From: Spirosoma aureum
GTDB taxonomy: Bacteria; Bacteroidota; Bacteroidia; Cytophagales; Spirosomataceae
DNA length: 64,000 nt
Assembly: GCF_011604685.1 (NCBI RefSeq)
Contig: NZ_CP050063.1
Location: 1,634,501-1,698,500 of the forward strand
Direction: 5' to 3'
Shown here: positions 1 to 8,463 of the stretch, one piece after another
How the letters are laid out: each line of letters begins with the position of its first letter
Numbering within the stretch: the first letter of the stretch is position 1
Position numbers and translations under genes: made by a program
The notes under the pieces: model-generated
What the model was told of the DNA's origin: nothing
The model's database searches: none
The model's input: only the letters and a program-made list of their open reading frames with translations

Positions 1-587
1 ATTTTCAGACTGTACAAACCAGAAGAAACTTTACGGCGGCAGAAGTGGCATTTTTAAAAGCAGAAGCCGGACTCAGGGGCTGGGCGGGCGCAGGTGATCC
101 CAAAACCAACTACGAAGAAGGTATCAAGTTATCCTTTGCGGATTGGGGCGCTGGTGGTGTAGATGCTTATCTGGCAGATAACACCAGCAAGCCGATTAAC
201 TATGTGGACCCGATTGATGCGCGTAACAATTTCACGGCGGCCTCAACCATCACTGTTGCATGGAACGAAGCGGACCCGAACGAACTAAAGCTGGAGAAAA
301 TCATTACCCAGAAATACATAAATACTTTCACCAATACAGTGGAAGCGTGGGTAGATTTCAGAAGGACAGGCTATCCGAAAATACCTGGCGTGGCCAAAAA
401 TGACAGCAATGGCGACTGGGGCCTTATTCCAGCGGATCAATGGATCAAAAGAATGCCTTTTGTAACTGCTGAGCGAACTGGTAATACTGCCGCTATTACC
501 GATGCAGTAACAAAAATGGGTGCAGGCGCAAAGGATGATATTGCAACCCGCCTTTGGTGGGATACAGGTAAAGCTGCAAACTTCTAA
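1..587 (+). CDS. SusD/RagB-like outer membrane lipoprotein, C-terminal part (5' end outside window)
   Basis: The reading frame is open from position 3 and stops at 587, so this is the last ~195 residues of a longer protein; the GTG at 45 is internal. The segment NFTAAEVAFLKAEA followed by LRGW is the tetratricopeptide-like helix pair typical of SusD-like family 2 (PF12771), and the end (IATRLWWDTG, then NF) is the usual C-terminus of that family. Such lipoproteins sit on the cell surface, bind glycans or peptides and lid a SusC-type transporter. A SusC partner would be expected upstream, outside the window. The co-directional lyase gene downstream could be part of the same uptake locus, though about 400 bases and a strong hairpin separate them. 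Confidence 0.85.
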   Translation, partial: FQTVQTRRNFTAAEVAFLKAEAGLRGWAGAGDPKTNYEEGIKLSFADWGAGGVDAYLADNTSKPINYVDPIDARNNFTAASTITVAWNEADPNELKLEKIITQKYINTFTNTVEAWVDFRRTGYPKIPGVAKNDSNGDWGLIPADQWIKRMPFVTAERTGNTAAITDAVTKMGAGAKDDIATRLWWDTGKAANF

Positions 588-607
588 AAATTAAACGGTC
601 AGCTCTC

Positions 608-651
608 TTTCAGAATCGGTATGGCAGCTGGCTGCCATACCGATTCTGAAA
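608..651. terminator. Perfect 21-bp hairpin after the SusD-like gene
   Basis: Positions 608-628 and 631-651 are exact reverse complements with only two bases between them. It begins about 20 bases after the SusD-like stop codon and is the obvious transcription end point. The arms begin with TTT and end with AAA, so it could work in either direction. Confidence 0.7.
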
Positions 652-992
652 TTTAGAGGAAAATAAATGATCAAGTGCATAGTCAAATTATGGCGCCAGA
701 AGTTCGCATTTAGTTGTGGGAAAAAACTTAAAAGGGACCGCTGGAAAAAAATAGGATTCGAACCGTCGATCTCTTTTGCATGCCATTCGAATTGAGCTCT
801 TGCAATAAGCAATACCGATCTTAAAAAGGGTTATGTCGGCTAGGTTCTTACTCTTATGCCAGGTCTCTATGGATTTAGCCAGGAAGCTATTGGGAATTGT
901 GCCAATAGCTATAAAGAAAGTGAGCAGTTTGATCAATAGTTGATAAGTGATCAGAATTCAATTCATCCTATTCCATTTAACTTGTATCGTTT
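652..992. other. Gene-poor spacer upstream of the PL8 lyase gene
   Basis: No convincing coding sequence. The only recognisable element is a tRNA-like 3' half on the minus strand (entered separately). The rest is AT-rich and must contain the promoter of the lyase gene, but I could not place a clear TAnnTTTG box. Confidence 0.4.
742..788 (-). pseudogene. tRNA-like 3'-half remnant
   Basis: Read on the minus strand, this stretch contains GGCATGCAA (like the anticodon and 3' anticodon stem of an alanine tRNA), then a T-arm-like GGTTCGAATCC, then an A/T run ending TCCA. The T stem does not pair well and no D arm or 5' acceptor strand follows, so it cannot fold as an intact tRNA. It could be a decayed tRNA or the leftover attachment site of an integrated element. 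The match is by eye and short. Confidence 0.3.
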
Positions 993-3992
993 ATGAAGTC
1001 ATTGTTGCGTTTTTTTAAGTTAGCGGATCGAGCTAAAATGCTCTTCCTTGTACTCGTTATACAGACATACAGCTACGGGCAATCTACGGCGGATTTTGAT
1101 CTAATTATGGACCGGATTTACCATGATTTCCAGTCGGCAAGCGGGGCTACGTTGGACGCTGAAGTAGACTCGTTGTCGAATGCTATGCGCTCTGATTATT
1201 CATGGAGTGATATTCCGTATAGTTCAACCGCGCAAGGTAACTGGCTAGTTGGTAAACATCTGGATCGATTAGGACTGTTTGCCAAGGCTTATGCCAATCC
1301 GTCCAGCGCTTTTTATGGCAAGGCGGATTTGAAACAAAAAATAGAGGGGGGAATGAATTACTGGTTGGGGCTGAACCCTGCGCCAAGTAGCACGAACTGG
1401 TTCTATCTTACGATTAGTGTCCCGAAATCTGTTGGTAACTTATTGATTTGCCTTCGAAAGTCGCCCAGCGGCATATCGTCGACGCTGGAAAGTCAAATGC
1501 TTGCCTGGATGACAAAAGGTTATACATTTAGTAATAGCACTGTCAGGCAAGGCTCCAATTTGACTGACGTTGCACAACATTACATTATGCGCGCGTGTCT
1601 TACACAAAATGAGACGCTGTTGAAAGAGGCAGTAACACAGGTAAATAACTCTATTTTGATCGGATCTTCAGGGATACAAAAAGACAATTCTTACTTGGCA
1701 CATGGGCCACAATTATATATATATGGTTATGGCAACGAGTACATCTCCGGAATCTCAAATGTTGCCTCCTGGGTGGTAGGCACGTCTTTTGCGTTCCCGG
1801 CGGATAAAATAGCTATTTTTTCCAACTTTGTTAGAAAAGGGTTCATCAAGCCTTCCAGGGGTGCCTATGCAGATTTTAATCTATTTGGTCGTGGAGTGAC
1901 TAGGAAAAACGCGGGTAAGGCCAACCCAGGGTTGTTAGAAAAAGTGAAGGCAGTCGACATTTCCGCCAATTCAGGTGCTTATGATGATGCGATTCAACGA
2001 ATGCGGCAAATACAGCCTGCATCATATAATATCCTTTCAGAGCACATACACTACTGGCGGTCCGATTATTCGTTGCACCTCAGCCCTAACTACACTTTTG
2101 GGCTACGCAACGTTTCTACCAGAACCCAAAAATCTGAAACAGGTAATGGTGAAAACCTTAAAGGATATTACCTGACAGAAGGAGTGAATTATATAGCAGT
2201 AAATGGGGATGAATACTTCAATATTTTTCCGGTTTGGGATTGGAATAAGATTCCAGGTACGACTGTACCAGAAATTACATCTTACCCTAAAAGGACCGAC
2301 TTCGGGACATATTTAGGAAAGTCAAGTTTTGTAGGCGGAGTGTCTGATGGAGTTTATGGGGCAAGTGCTTATGCCATGAACGATTATAATACTACCGCGA
2401 AGAAATCATGGTTTTTCTTTGATGAGGAGATTGTTTGTTTAGGTGCGGGAATAGCTTCCGGCGCTGCCCAGAATATCAATACTGCGCTCAATCAATGCTT
2501 GCTAAAAACAGATGTTACGATAGCTGATGGTTCAGGTAATGTGACCGTACTGAGTAAAGGTGGTCGTGACTATGACAGCAACTTAAAATGGGTTTTGCAA
2601 GGAAATGTCGGTTATTTTTTCCCCAAGGGAGGTAAGGTTTCGGTTAGCAATCAGACACAAACCGGTGATTGGTCAAAGATCAATAGCACCATAGCTTCTG
2701 AAACGGTTTCTGCGGACGTTTTCAAACTTTGGTTTAAACATGGCTTGAATCCTTCCAATGCTAACTACGCATACATTGTGACACCTGGAAAAACGTCTGC
2801 CAGCCAAATGCAGGCTTATAACGGCAACAATATCAGTATCCTGGCCAATGACTCAACCATGCAGGGGGTCAGGCATAATGTATTGGGTGTCTGGCAGATC
2901 GTATTTTATCGGGCAGGGGAGTTTCAAGCGGACGGTGTACTTGTAAAGGTAGATCAGCCTTGTGTGGTTATGCTGAAAAATGTTTCTACCAGTACCGTTG
3001 TCGTTCATATTGCTGATCCGACACAACAGGCTAAACAGATCCATTTGGGCCTTAAAACGGCTCAGTTTTCGGAGATGAAGTCAGCCGATATGACGATGCC
3101 GACGGGATTTGACGCCGGAAGCAGCGTGAGCACAACGATCACTCCTTCGAGTCCACTTTATGAGGCTGTGCGGCCAGTTGGTAGTGTGAGTGCTATCGCC
3201 GATGCCTTTGTCCGTAATGGTTCATATGCGAATGTTAACTATGGTCAGGAAACTATATTGACCCTGAAAAAAGATGCAACGGGATACACACGTGAGGCTT
3301 TCATCAAATTTGATCTGGCCAGCATCCCGGCCAGTATGGATAGTGTGCTCTTGCACTTGAAGGTCAGTAACGCGAATACATCCGTTGCCAAAACTAAATG
3401 GGTTTTTTACCTTGTAGAAAATAACTCCTGGACGGAAACAGGTATTAACTGGACGAACAAACCGGGCCATACGACAAGGATTGGCGAATTAACTGGGCGA
3501 GGAGCCGGTTCTACCTTAAGATTGAACATCACGGCCACCGTTCTGGGAAGATTGTCGGCAGATAAGCTGCTGACTATCCATATCGTGTCTGAGCCTACGA
3601 CTACTGATATCGATAAAACAGATGCCAATTTTAATTCCAGAGAAAGTAGTGTATCTGATGACTGCCCGAGGCTTCTGGTATATAGTCAGTCGTCAGCATC
3701 TGCCCGAAGCGGACAGGCTGTGGTTCTGGAGAGTAATTTAACAACGGAAAATCCACTTTTTACCGTCGGCCCCAATCCCGCATCTGACTTTATCCATGTG
3801 TTTCCCACTAGCTCCGAACCTTATACAGTCACTATGATTGATAGTAATGGGAAGCAATTGCAACAAAAAAAGTCAGCTACTTCTGAAAGGATCACCTTTG
3901 ATCTTGGGCCTTTCCCCGCAGGAACCTACTTTATTACAGCTGATGGGACGAATAACAGGCAGCAAGTGGCTCGTTTTTTGATTCTGAAGTGA
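993..3992 (+). CDS. Secreted polysaccharide lyase family 8 protein with DNRLRE/CBM96-like and T9SS type A domains
   Basis: A 999-residue protein with a signal peptide in the first 30 residues (ends YSYGQ). Residues ~31-720 match PL8 lyases (chondroitin AC, hyaluronate or xanthan lyases), which cut uronic-acid polysaccharides by beta-elimination. The expected catalytic residues are present: Asn189 in GSNLTD, His237 in YLAHGPQ, Tyr246 in YGYG and Arg300/Arg304 in GRGVTR. Residues ~740-910 form a DNRLRE (CBM96-like) carbohydrate-binding beta-sandwich. The last ~80 residues (from VGPNPASD) are a type A type IX secretion signal, so the enzyme should be exported or surface-attached. The exact substrate cannot be read from sequence. 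The gene looks more AT-rich than the housekeeping genes nearby, and its stop abuts an aminotransferase remnant, both consistent with acquisition. Met16 is a possible alternative start. Confidence 0.88.
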   Translation: MKSLLRFFKLADRAKMLFLVLVIQTYSYGQSTADFDLIMDRIYHDFQSASGATLDAEVDSLSNAMRSDYSWSDIPYSSTAQGNWLVGKHLDRLGLFAKAYANPSSAFYGKADLKQKIEGGMNYWLGLNPAPSSTNWFYLTISVPKSVGNLLICLRKSPSGISSTLESQMLAWMTKGYTFSNSTVRQGSNLTDVAQHYIMRACLTQNETLLKEAVTQVNNSILIGSSGIQKDNSYLAHGPQLYIYGYGNEYISGISNVASWVVGTSFAFPADKIAIFSNFVRKGFIKPSRGAYADFNLFGRGVTRKNAGKANPGLLEKVKAVDISANSGAYDDAIQRMRQIQPASYNILSEHIHYWRSDYSLHLSPNYTFGLRNVSTRTQKSETGNGENLKGYYLTEGVNYIAVNGDEYFNIFPVWDWNKIPGTTVPEITSYPKRTDFGTYLGKSSFVGGVSDGVYGASAYAMNDYNTTAKKSWFFFDEEIVCLGAGIASGAAQNINTALNQCLLKTDVTIADGSGNVTVLSKGGRDYDSNLKWVLQGNVGYFFPKGGKVSVSNQTQTGDWSKINSTIASETVSADVFKLWFKHGLNPSNANYAYIVTPGKTSASQMQAYNGNNISILANDSTMQGVRHNVLGVWQIVFYRAGEFQADGVLVKVDQPCVVMLKNVSTSTVVVHIADPTQQAKQIHLGLKTAQFSEMKSADMTMPTGFDAGSSVSTTITPSSPLYEAVRPVGSVSAIADAFVRNGSYANVNYGQETILTLKKDATGYTREAFIKFDLASIPASMDSVLLHLKVSNANTSVAKTKWVFYLVENNSWTETGINWTNKPGHTTRIGELTGRGAGSTLRLNITATVLGRLSADKLLTIHIVSEPTTTDIDKTDANFNSRESSVSDDCPRLLVYSQSSASARSGQAVVLESNLTTENPLFTVGPNPASDFIHVFPTSSEPYTVTMIDSNGKQLQQKKSATSERITFDLGPFPAGTYFITADGTNNRQQVARFLILK

Positions 3993-4181
3993 TTGCCGTT
4001 GGGCACAAACTTCGTGATGTTCTCGATTCGGATGAAGGGTGAAGATTTTGTTGGTCGGATGCTGGAACAGGGCGTGAGTATCCGCCAGTGGAAGTTCGAC
4101 GGTCAGTATTGGTGCCGCGTTAGCCTGGGCACCATGGACCAGATGAAAGCCTTTGCCGATGGGTTGAAAGTGATATCGTAA
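3993..4181 (+). pseudogene. C-terminal fragment of a histidinol-phosphate-aminotransferase-like protein
   Basis: These 62 codons follow the lyase stop without a gap and in the same frame. The peptide (GTNFVMFSIR, then GVSIRQW, then WCRVSLGTMDQMKAF) matches the C-terminal small domain of class I/II PLP-dependent aminotransferases of the HisC type, including the Arg of the WCRVSLGT motif. The catalytic lysine and the whole large domain are missing, there is no ATG at the front, and the codon use is more GC-rich than the lyase. It is best read as the surviving 3' end of a gene cut by the event that placed the lyase here. Readthrough of the TGA would give an in-frame fusion, but nothing suggests that happens. 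Confidence 0.65.
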
Positions 4182-4187
4182 AAAGAT

Positions 4188-4251
4188 AAAAAAGACTAAA
4201 GGCTGGCTCTGACTATGATTCTATAGTCAGAGCCAGCCTTTAGTCTTTTTT
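4188..4251. terminator. Perfect 29-bp bidirectional terminator hairpin
   Basis: 4188-4216 and 4223-4251 are exact reverse complements around a 6-base loop. The arms start with AAAAAA and end with TTTTTT, giving a T run in both directions. It separates the plus-strand aminotransferase remnant from the convergent catalase gene. Confidence 0.85.
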
Positions 4252-4255
4252 ACAC

Positions 4256-5164
4256 CTAATATTGATAATTGATACCCATTTTTTTTGCCATATCCGCAAA
4301 CATTTGTGGATCGAAATCATCGGCCCCCGGTGCATTGAGTTGAGGTTCTTCGTCGAGGTCGGGGACGGGATATCCAGGAATAGCCCCTTCAATAACTACA
4401 CACTCCTGCCCATCTTCAGGGTGGGGACCATTCCAAATCAGGCCTGACTGCTTATAATCTTCCTGGCTAAATGTATAGAGCTGAAGGTGAAGTTTCTGCT
4501 CCATAAACTTTTTGGCTTCCGGGAAAGCATCATTACTCAGGTCAGGAATCGGGAGCAATTTTGTTACTTCAACGCCCGTCAGTTTCTCTAGTGCCTTGGC
4601 ATAGGCCACTACATGCAGCCCTCCGCGAACGAGCAGATAGCCGACCATGGTTCGGGCAGTTGGCGTATCAACCATTTCATATACCCGCATTTTATTGGCC
4701 CTCGCTCCACATTCCAGAAAGAAGTTATGCAATAAGTCAAGCTTCAGATTGCCACTGCTAAACACATTTTCGCCACTCCAGAAACGTCCCATCGAATCCA
4801 TAGGCAGGGCTGATTGGCCGCTGGCAATAAAATGGCTTGTATTTCGGGCATCAACACCGTTGGCGAGTGGCGTTTTGGCTGGATCCATACCACGCTTACT
4901 AGTGCCTGTCAGCAATAGGTTCGTAGTATAGGCCACCACTTCAATATGACCGTATTCTTCGCCCGCAATACTACAAATCAGGTCGTAGAATGGACGCAGT
5001 TTTTTGCGCCCCCGGAAATTGAATGATTGATACGTGTAATTCATCAGAGTGGACATTTCACCGAACTTGCCACCTAGTAATTCCTGAACGGCAGCCGCAT
5101 TGTTAGCCGATGGGTTGTTGGGCTTGGGCAACTCAATGGGTAGCCGATCCATTTTTAATATCAT
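4256..5164 (-). CDS. Manganese catalase family protein
   Basis: A 302-residue ferritin-like four-helix protein of the Mn-catalase family (PF05067), which disproportionates hydrogen peroxide with a di-manganese centre. The metal ligands fall where expected by comparison with Lactobacillus plantarum Mn-catalase: Glu36, Glu70, His73 (in EEYGHIE), Glu151 (FLECGA) and His184 (GGLHVV). Length is normal and no signal peptide is present, so it acts in the cytoplasm. The C-terminal ~60 residues are acidic and proline-rich. The next gene upstream on the same strand is an MFS transporter 167 bases away, so it probably has its own promoter. Met5 is an alternative start. Confidence 0.92.
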   Translation of the reverse strand: MILKMDRLPIELPKPNNPSANNAAAVQELLGGKFGEMSTLMNYTYQSFNFRGRKKLRPFYDLICSIAGEEYGHIEVVAYTTNLLLTGTSKRGMDPAKTPLANGVDARNTSHFIASGQSALPMDSMGRFWSGENVFSSGNLKLDLLHNFFLECGARANKMRVYEMVDTPTARTMVGYLLVRGGLHVVAYAKALEKLTGVEVTKLLPIPDLSNDAFPEAKKFMEQKLHLQLYTFSQEDYKQSGLIWNGPHPEDGQECVVIEGAIPGYPVPDLDEEPQLNAPGADDFDPQMFADMAKKMGINYQY

Positions 5165-5331
5165 AGCCTTACGGGTTTTGTTGGAAAAGAACTGCTCTTC
5201 CTATACGCCAACTAAGGCTACGGTTACTAGTTATCTATGGATGCTTAAATAGGGCTTTATAATAAGGCAACGGCCACTAACCTAATAACTGGTTAGGTAT
5301 TCCTAAAAACGACATACCTGAGGCTGTCTAA

Positions 5332-6576
5332 TCAATTTTTTATACTCACAGCCTTAGTTGGGTCAATGCGGAGCCATAATAAGGCGCTGACCAGCAGACA
5401 ACCCGAAATCATGAATAGTGGGTAATTGAAATTATTCGTCTGTTTGACGATGATGCCGAACAGGATGGTAATAAAAAAGCCACCTAATTGCCCGGCAAAG
5501 TTCATGGAACCCGTTACCGTACCCGCGTTTCGCTGCCCAATGTCGACACAGACCGCAAACGCAACGGGCAGGGCCAAGTCTTTCATTAATACGCATATCG
5601 CTAGCAGATAGCCCGCCATCTGATTGTCGGTAGTCATTCCTGCCAGCAGAAAAAACAAACTCGATAGTCCCAGGCCACCCATGCCAACGGCTCTACGGCC
5701 TATTTTCAGACCATATCGTTTGGTCAGAAGGTCGCTCAAGACTCCACCCACCAGGCAGCCAACTGCGCCCAGAAAGTAAGAGAGGGAAATAAAGTTTTTC
5801 GTTTGATCTTCGGTCATCCCCCGTCCCTCCTGAAAATAGACTGACGACCAGTTGGTGAAGAAATACGATCCGTAGAAAAACAAATGACACATCAACATCA
5901 GAGCCCATAAATCAGGGTTGCGAATGATCGTTTTCCAGGGAATCTGATGGTCGGAGTATTTGATTTTTCGACCCTGTTCAATTTCCCGGACTTCTTCGTC
6001 ACTGATCCCTTCTTTAGCTGCCGGTTCATCACGAAACCAGAAAAACCAAACTACAGCCCATAAAACGCCTACTATACCTAATATGCCAAAGGCCCACCGC
6101 CAGCCTGCCCAATGGACGAGAGGAATGACCAGCAAAGGGGTTAAGGCACCCCCCAATCGACCAGCGGCCCAGATGACCGACTGAGCCCGCCCTACTTCAA
6201 CGGCCGGGAACCAACGAGCAATCGCAATAGACGCGTTTGGATAGGCACCTGCTTCACCAGCGCCAAACAGAAACCGAACTATGAGCAGATAAAGAAACGA
6301 GAATGCCGTGCCAGTAAGGGCCGTAAAACCAGACCACCACAACACTACCCGGGTCAGAATACGGCGCGGACCAATTTTGTCGCCCAGCGAACCGGTCGGG
6401 ATTTCAAATAAGGCATATGATAACGAAAAGGCACCCAGAATATAGCCAAATTGTTCGTTGTCAAGATGCAGATCAGCTTTTACATATTTACTGACCACGT
6501 TCATGCAGACCCGGTCGAGATAGGTGATGGTTGAAAGTAAAAATAAACCGGACAGAACGCGGTAGCGATACTTCAT
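5332..6576 (-). CDS. MFS transporter, anion:cation symporter (ACS) type
   Basis: A 414-residue, very hydrophobic protein with about twelve membrane segments. It shows the MFS loop motif GSLGDKIGPRRIL after segment 2, the central charged loop near residues 190-215, and the sequence FGAGEAGAYPNASIAIARWFP, characteristic of the hexuronate/glucarate/phthalate ACS family. Members take up organic anions such as sugar acids with protons or sodium. The true substrate is not deducible. It is divergent from the aroB-like gene and upstream of the catalase gene on the same strand; no operon partner identifies its pathway. Confidence 0.85.
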   Translation of the reverse strand: MKYRYRVLSGLFLLSTITYLDRVCMNVVSKYVKADLHLDNEQFGYILGAFSLSYALFEIPTGSLGDKIGPRRILTRVVLWWSGFTALTGTAFSFLYLLIVRFLFGAGEAGAYPNASIAIARWFPAVEVGRAQSVIWAAGRLGGALTPLLVIPLVHWAGWRWAFGILGIVGVLWAVVWFFWFRDEPAAKEGISDEEVREIEQGRKIKYSDHQIPWKTIIRNPDLWALMLMCHLFFYGSYFFTNWSSVYFQEGRGMTEDQTKNFISLSYFLGAVGCLVGGVLSDLLTKRYGLKIGRRAVGMGGLGLSSLFFLLAGMTTDNQMAGYLLAICVLMKDLALPVAFAVCVDIGQRNAGTVTGSMNFAGQLGGFFITILFGIIVKQTNNFNYPLFMISGCLLVSALLWLRIDPTKAVSIKN

Positions 6577-6696
6577 AGACGGGAAAGGAAATAGGTTAAG
6601 TCTGAATAGTACCTACAAAGCTATAATTTCGGCCGATATTAAAAATACTTGCCGGTCTACTTATGTACCGACCGAGTACTACTGTACTTTTACGAT

Positions 6697-7737
6697 ATGT
6701 CAACTGTAACTATTGCCCCCATCGCTGAAAGCCTGCCTGCTTTCCTGGAATCCTACGATTTTTCGGCCGTTGCCATTATTGCCGACAATCATACCTTTCG
6801 TTTTTGCTATCCTGATCTGAAAGCGTTTTTACCGAAACATACCCTTGTTCGGATAAAGGCTGGTGAAGAACAGAAACATATCGCTACCTGCGAAATGATC
6901 TGGGACGCCCTAACGCGCGCTAACTTCGACCGTCATGCATTGGTACTGAACCTCGGCGGTGGTGTTATTGGCGATATGGGCGGTTTCTGTGCGGCTACCT
7001 ACAAACGGGGTATTGCCTTTGCACAACTGCCTACCACGCTTCTCTCGCAGGTAGACGCCAGTGTAGGGGGTAAACTGGGTATTGATTTTCGAGGCTTTAA
7101 AAATCATATCGGGGTTTTTAAACAGCCAGATACCGTCCTGATTGATCCCGCATTTCTGGCAACGCTGCCAGAACGGGAACTACGATCGGGTTTTGCCGAG
7201 GTTATCAAACATTGCCTGATTGCCGATGCAGCCATGTGGGATGAAATTCGCCGTCGCGATCTTGACGAGCAGGACTGGGCCGCACTAGTTGCTCATTCGG
7301 TTGCGGTAAAACAACGTGTAGTCGAGCAAGACCCAACCGAGAAGGGGTTACGTAAAATTCTGAACTTCGGCCATACGCTGGGTCATGCCGTGGAAACCTA
7401 CTATTTGACGCAGCCCCGGAAGCGTTTGTTACACGGCGAGGCCATTGCCGTCGGTATGGTTGCCGAAGCCTACATTGCCTTTCACAAAAAGATGATTGAT
7501 GAAAACTTGCTGACACAAATCGAAGAATACATGTTTGCCGTATATGGAAATGTACGACTAACCGATGCAGATACGGAACCGATTCTGGCACTTACCTTAC
7601 AGGACAAAAAGAATCGGGGTAATCAGGTTCGAATGGCATTGCTCGATGGGCCGGGTAGTTGTACATTCGATGTTCCGGTTACAGCTGGCGAAATGCGTCG
7701 GGGGCTGGAGTTTTACCGAGGGGTAAATAAGAATTAA
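6697..7737 (+). CDS. aroB: 3-dehydroquinate synthase
   Basis: 346 residues from the ATG at 6697; an upstream in-frame TTG at 6649 lies in the spacer and is unlikely. AroB converts DAHP to 3-dehydroquinate, step two of the shikimate pathway, using NAD and zinc. The NAD-binding glycine run GGGVIGDMGGF (residues 87-97), the substrate loop with DASVGGK (120-126) and the zinc ligands Glu168 (GFAEVIKH), His226 (FGHTLGH) and His246 (LLHGEA) are all present. Length is slightly short but typical of Bacteroidota. Related sugar-phosphate cyclases share the fold, yet the overall motif set fits dehydroquinate synthase best. The downstream DUF4136 gene has its own promoter. Confidence 0.92.
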   Translation: MSTVTIAPIAESLPAFLESYDFSAVAIIADNHTFRFCYPDLKAFLPKHTLVRIKAGEEQKHIATCEMIWDALTRANFDRHALVLNLGGGVIGDMGGFCAATYKRGIAFAQLPTTLLSQVDASVGGKLGIDFRGFKNHIGVFKQPDTVLIDPAFLATLPERELRSGFAEVIKHCLIADAAMWDEIRRRDLDEQDWAALVAHSVAVKQRVVEQDPTEKGLRKILNFGHTLGHAVETYYLTQPRKRLLHGEAIAVGMVAEAYIAFHKKMIDENLLTQIEEYMFAVYGNVRLTDADTEPILALTLQDKKNRGNQVRMALLDGPGSCTFDVPVTAGEMRRGLEFYRGVNKN

Positions 7738-7754
7738 AATTTGGTAGTAGGCTA

Positions 7755-7784
7755 TTGTTTGCCAAACATTTACGGTTATATTTG
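7755..7784 (+). promoter_or_regulatory. Predicted Bacteroidota-type promoter for the DUF4136 gene
   Basis: TTG at 7755-7757, a 19-base spacer, then TATATTTG at 7777-7784, an exact match to the TAnnTTTG -7 box. It lies about 75 bases before the ATG at 7858. Confidence 0.5.
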
Positions 7785-7857
7785 GGTTCGACCAAAAGAT
7801 TGATTTCACTACTAATTCATCTGAGTATATTTATCGAAAACCTTTACGAGCTGGAGT

Positions 7858-8391
7858 ATGAAAAAGTGCATCGGTGTTTTGTTTGTACTGGCCATTGTCG
7901 CTATGGCGGGTTGTTCGCCCAGTAGACTTTTTGTGGAGCATGATTATAGCTACGAAGGCCATTTTAAGAACTACGAATCGTTTAATTTTTTAGAGTGCGA
8001 ATTTGTCGACTCGACACTTCTCTGCTCCGATATTCAGGACGCAATCCGTCATCAGATGGAAGCCCGTGGTTATCGTGTCAGCAACCGCAATCCGAACCTG
8101 CTGATCTCGTATAATATTTTTCGGTCAGACCTTCGGTTTCGGGGGTATCAGCAGCCCGTTATCAAGGACTGGGTTGTTCGTGAAGACGATGATGCTACCT
8201 ACAAGCGTATTGATTACAACCTGGATGAAGGTACTCTGATGATTTCACTGATCGATGCCGAGTCGTATCAGGTTATCTGGAAGGGCTATGCGTCGAAGAT
8301 GATGCGTAATCCAAACTTTAAGAATAATTACTTCAAAGGAATTGTCCGATCTATTTTCGATCAATATCCATTGATGGCAACAGCCCGATAA
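7858..8391 (+). CDS. DUF4136 lipoprotein
   Basis: 177 residues with an N-terminal hydrophobic stretch and lipobox (VAMAGC, Cys19), so it is lipidated and probably held in the periplasm or outer membrane. The body matches DUF4136: the pattern of DIQDAIRHQMEARGY (a helix packed on sheet) followed by NPNLLISYNI and, near the end, a strand DAESYQVIWKGYA. This family is common in Bacteroidota envelopes, and its biochemical role is unknown. It appears to be a single-gene unit, with a promoter ahead and a strong terminator behind. Confidence 0.8.
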   Translation: MKKCIGVLFVLAIVAMAGCSPSRLFVEHDYSYEGHFKNYESFNFLECEFVDSTLLCSDIQDAIRHQMEARGYRVSNRNPNLLISYNIFRSDLRFRGYQQPVIKDWVVREDDDATYKRIDYNLDEGTLMISLIDAESYQVIWKGYASKMMRNPNFKNNYFKGIVRSIFDQYPLMATAR

Positions 8392-8396
8392 GTAAT

Positions 8397-8463
8397 ACAA
8401 AATAATAATTGGCCATGCATCAGGGTAGACTTTGCCCTGATGCATGGCCAATTATTATTTTGT
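8397..8463. terminator. Perfect 29-bp hairpin between convergent genes
   Basis: 8397-8425 and 8435-8463 are exact reverse complements with a 9-base loop. It directly follows the DUF4136 stop and overlaps the last codons of the convergent ABC ATPase gene, so it can terminate both. Confidence 0.8.

Noticed and set aside
688..936. A minus-strand open frame of ~80 codons in the spacer before the lyase gene
   Set aside because: It runs through the tRNA-like remnant and reads like such regions in the wrong frame (RFESYF); there is no family likeness or signal.
4188..4251. Considered as a further member of the GTGCCACGGTT palindrome family
   Set aside because: It shares no core sequence with the family; the same holds for the hairpins at 608, 8397, 13117, 32248 and 42374. 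They are treated as terminators.
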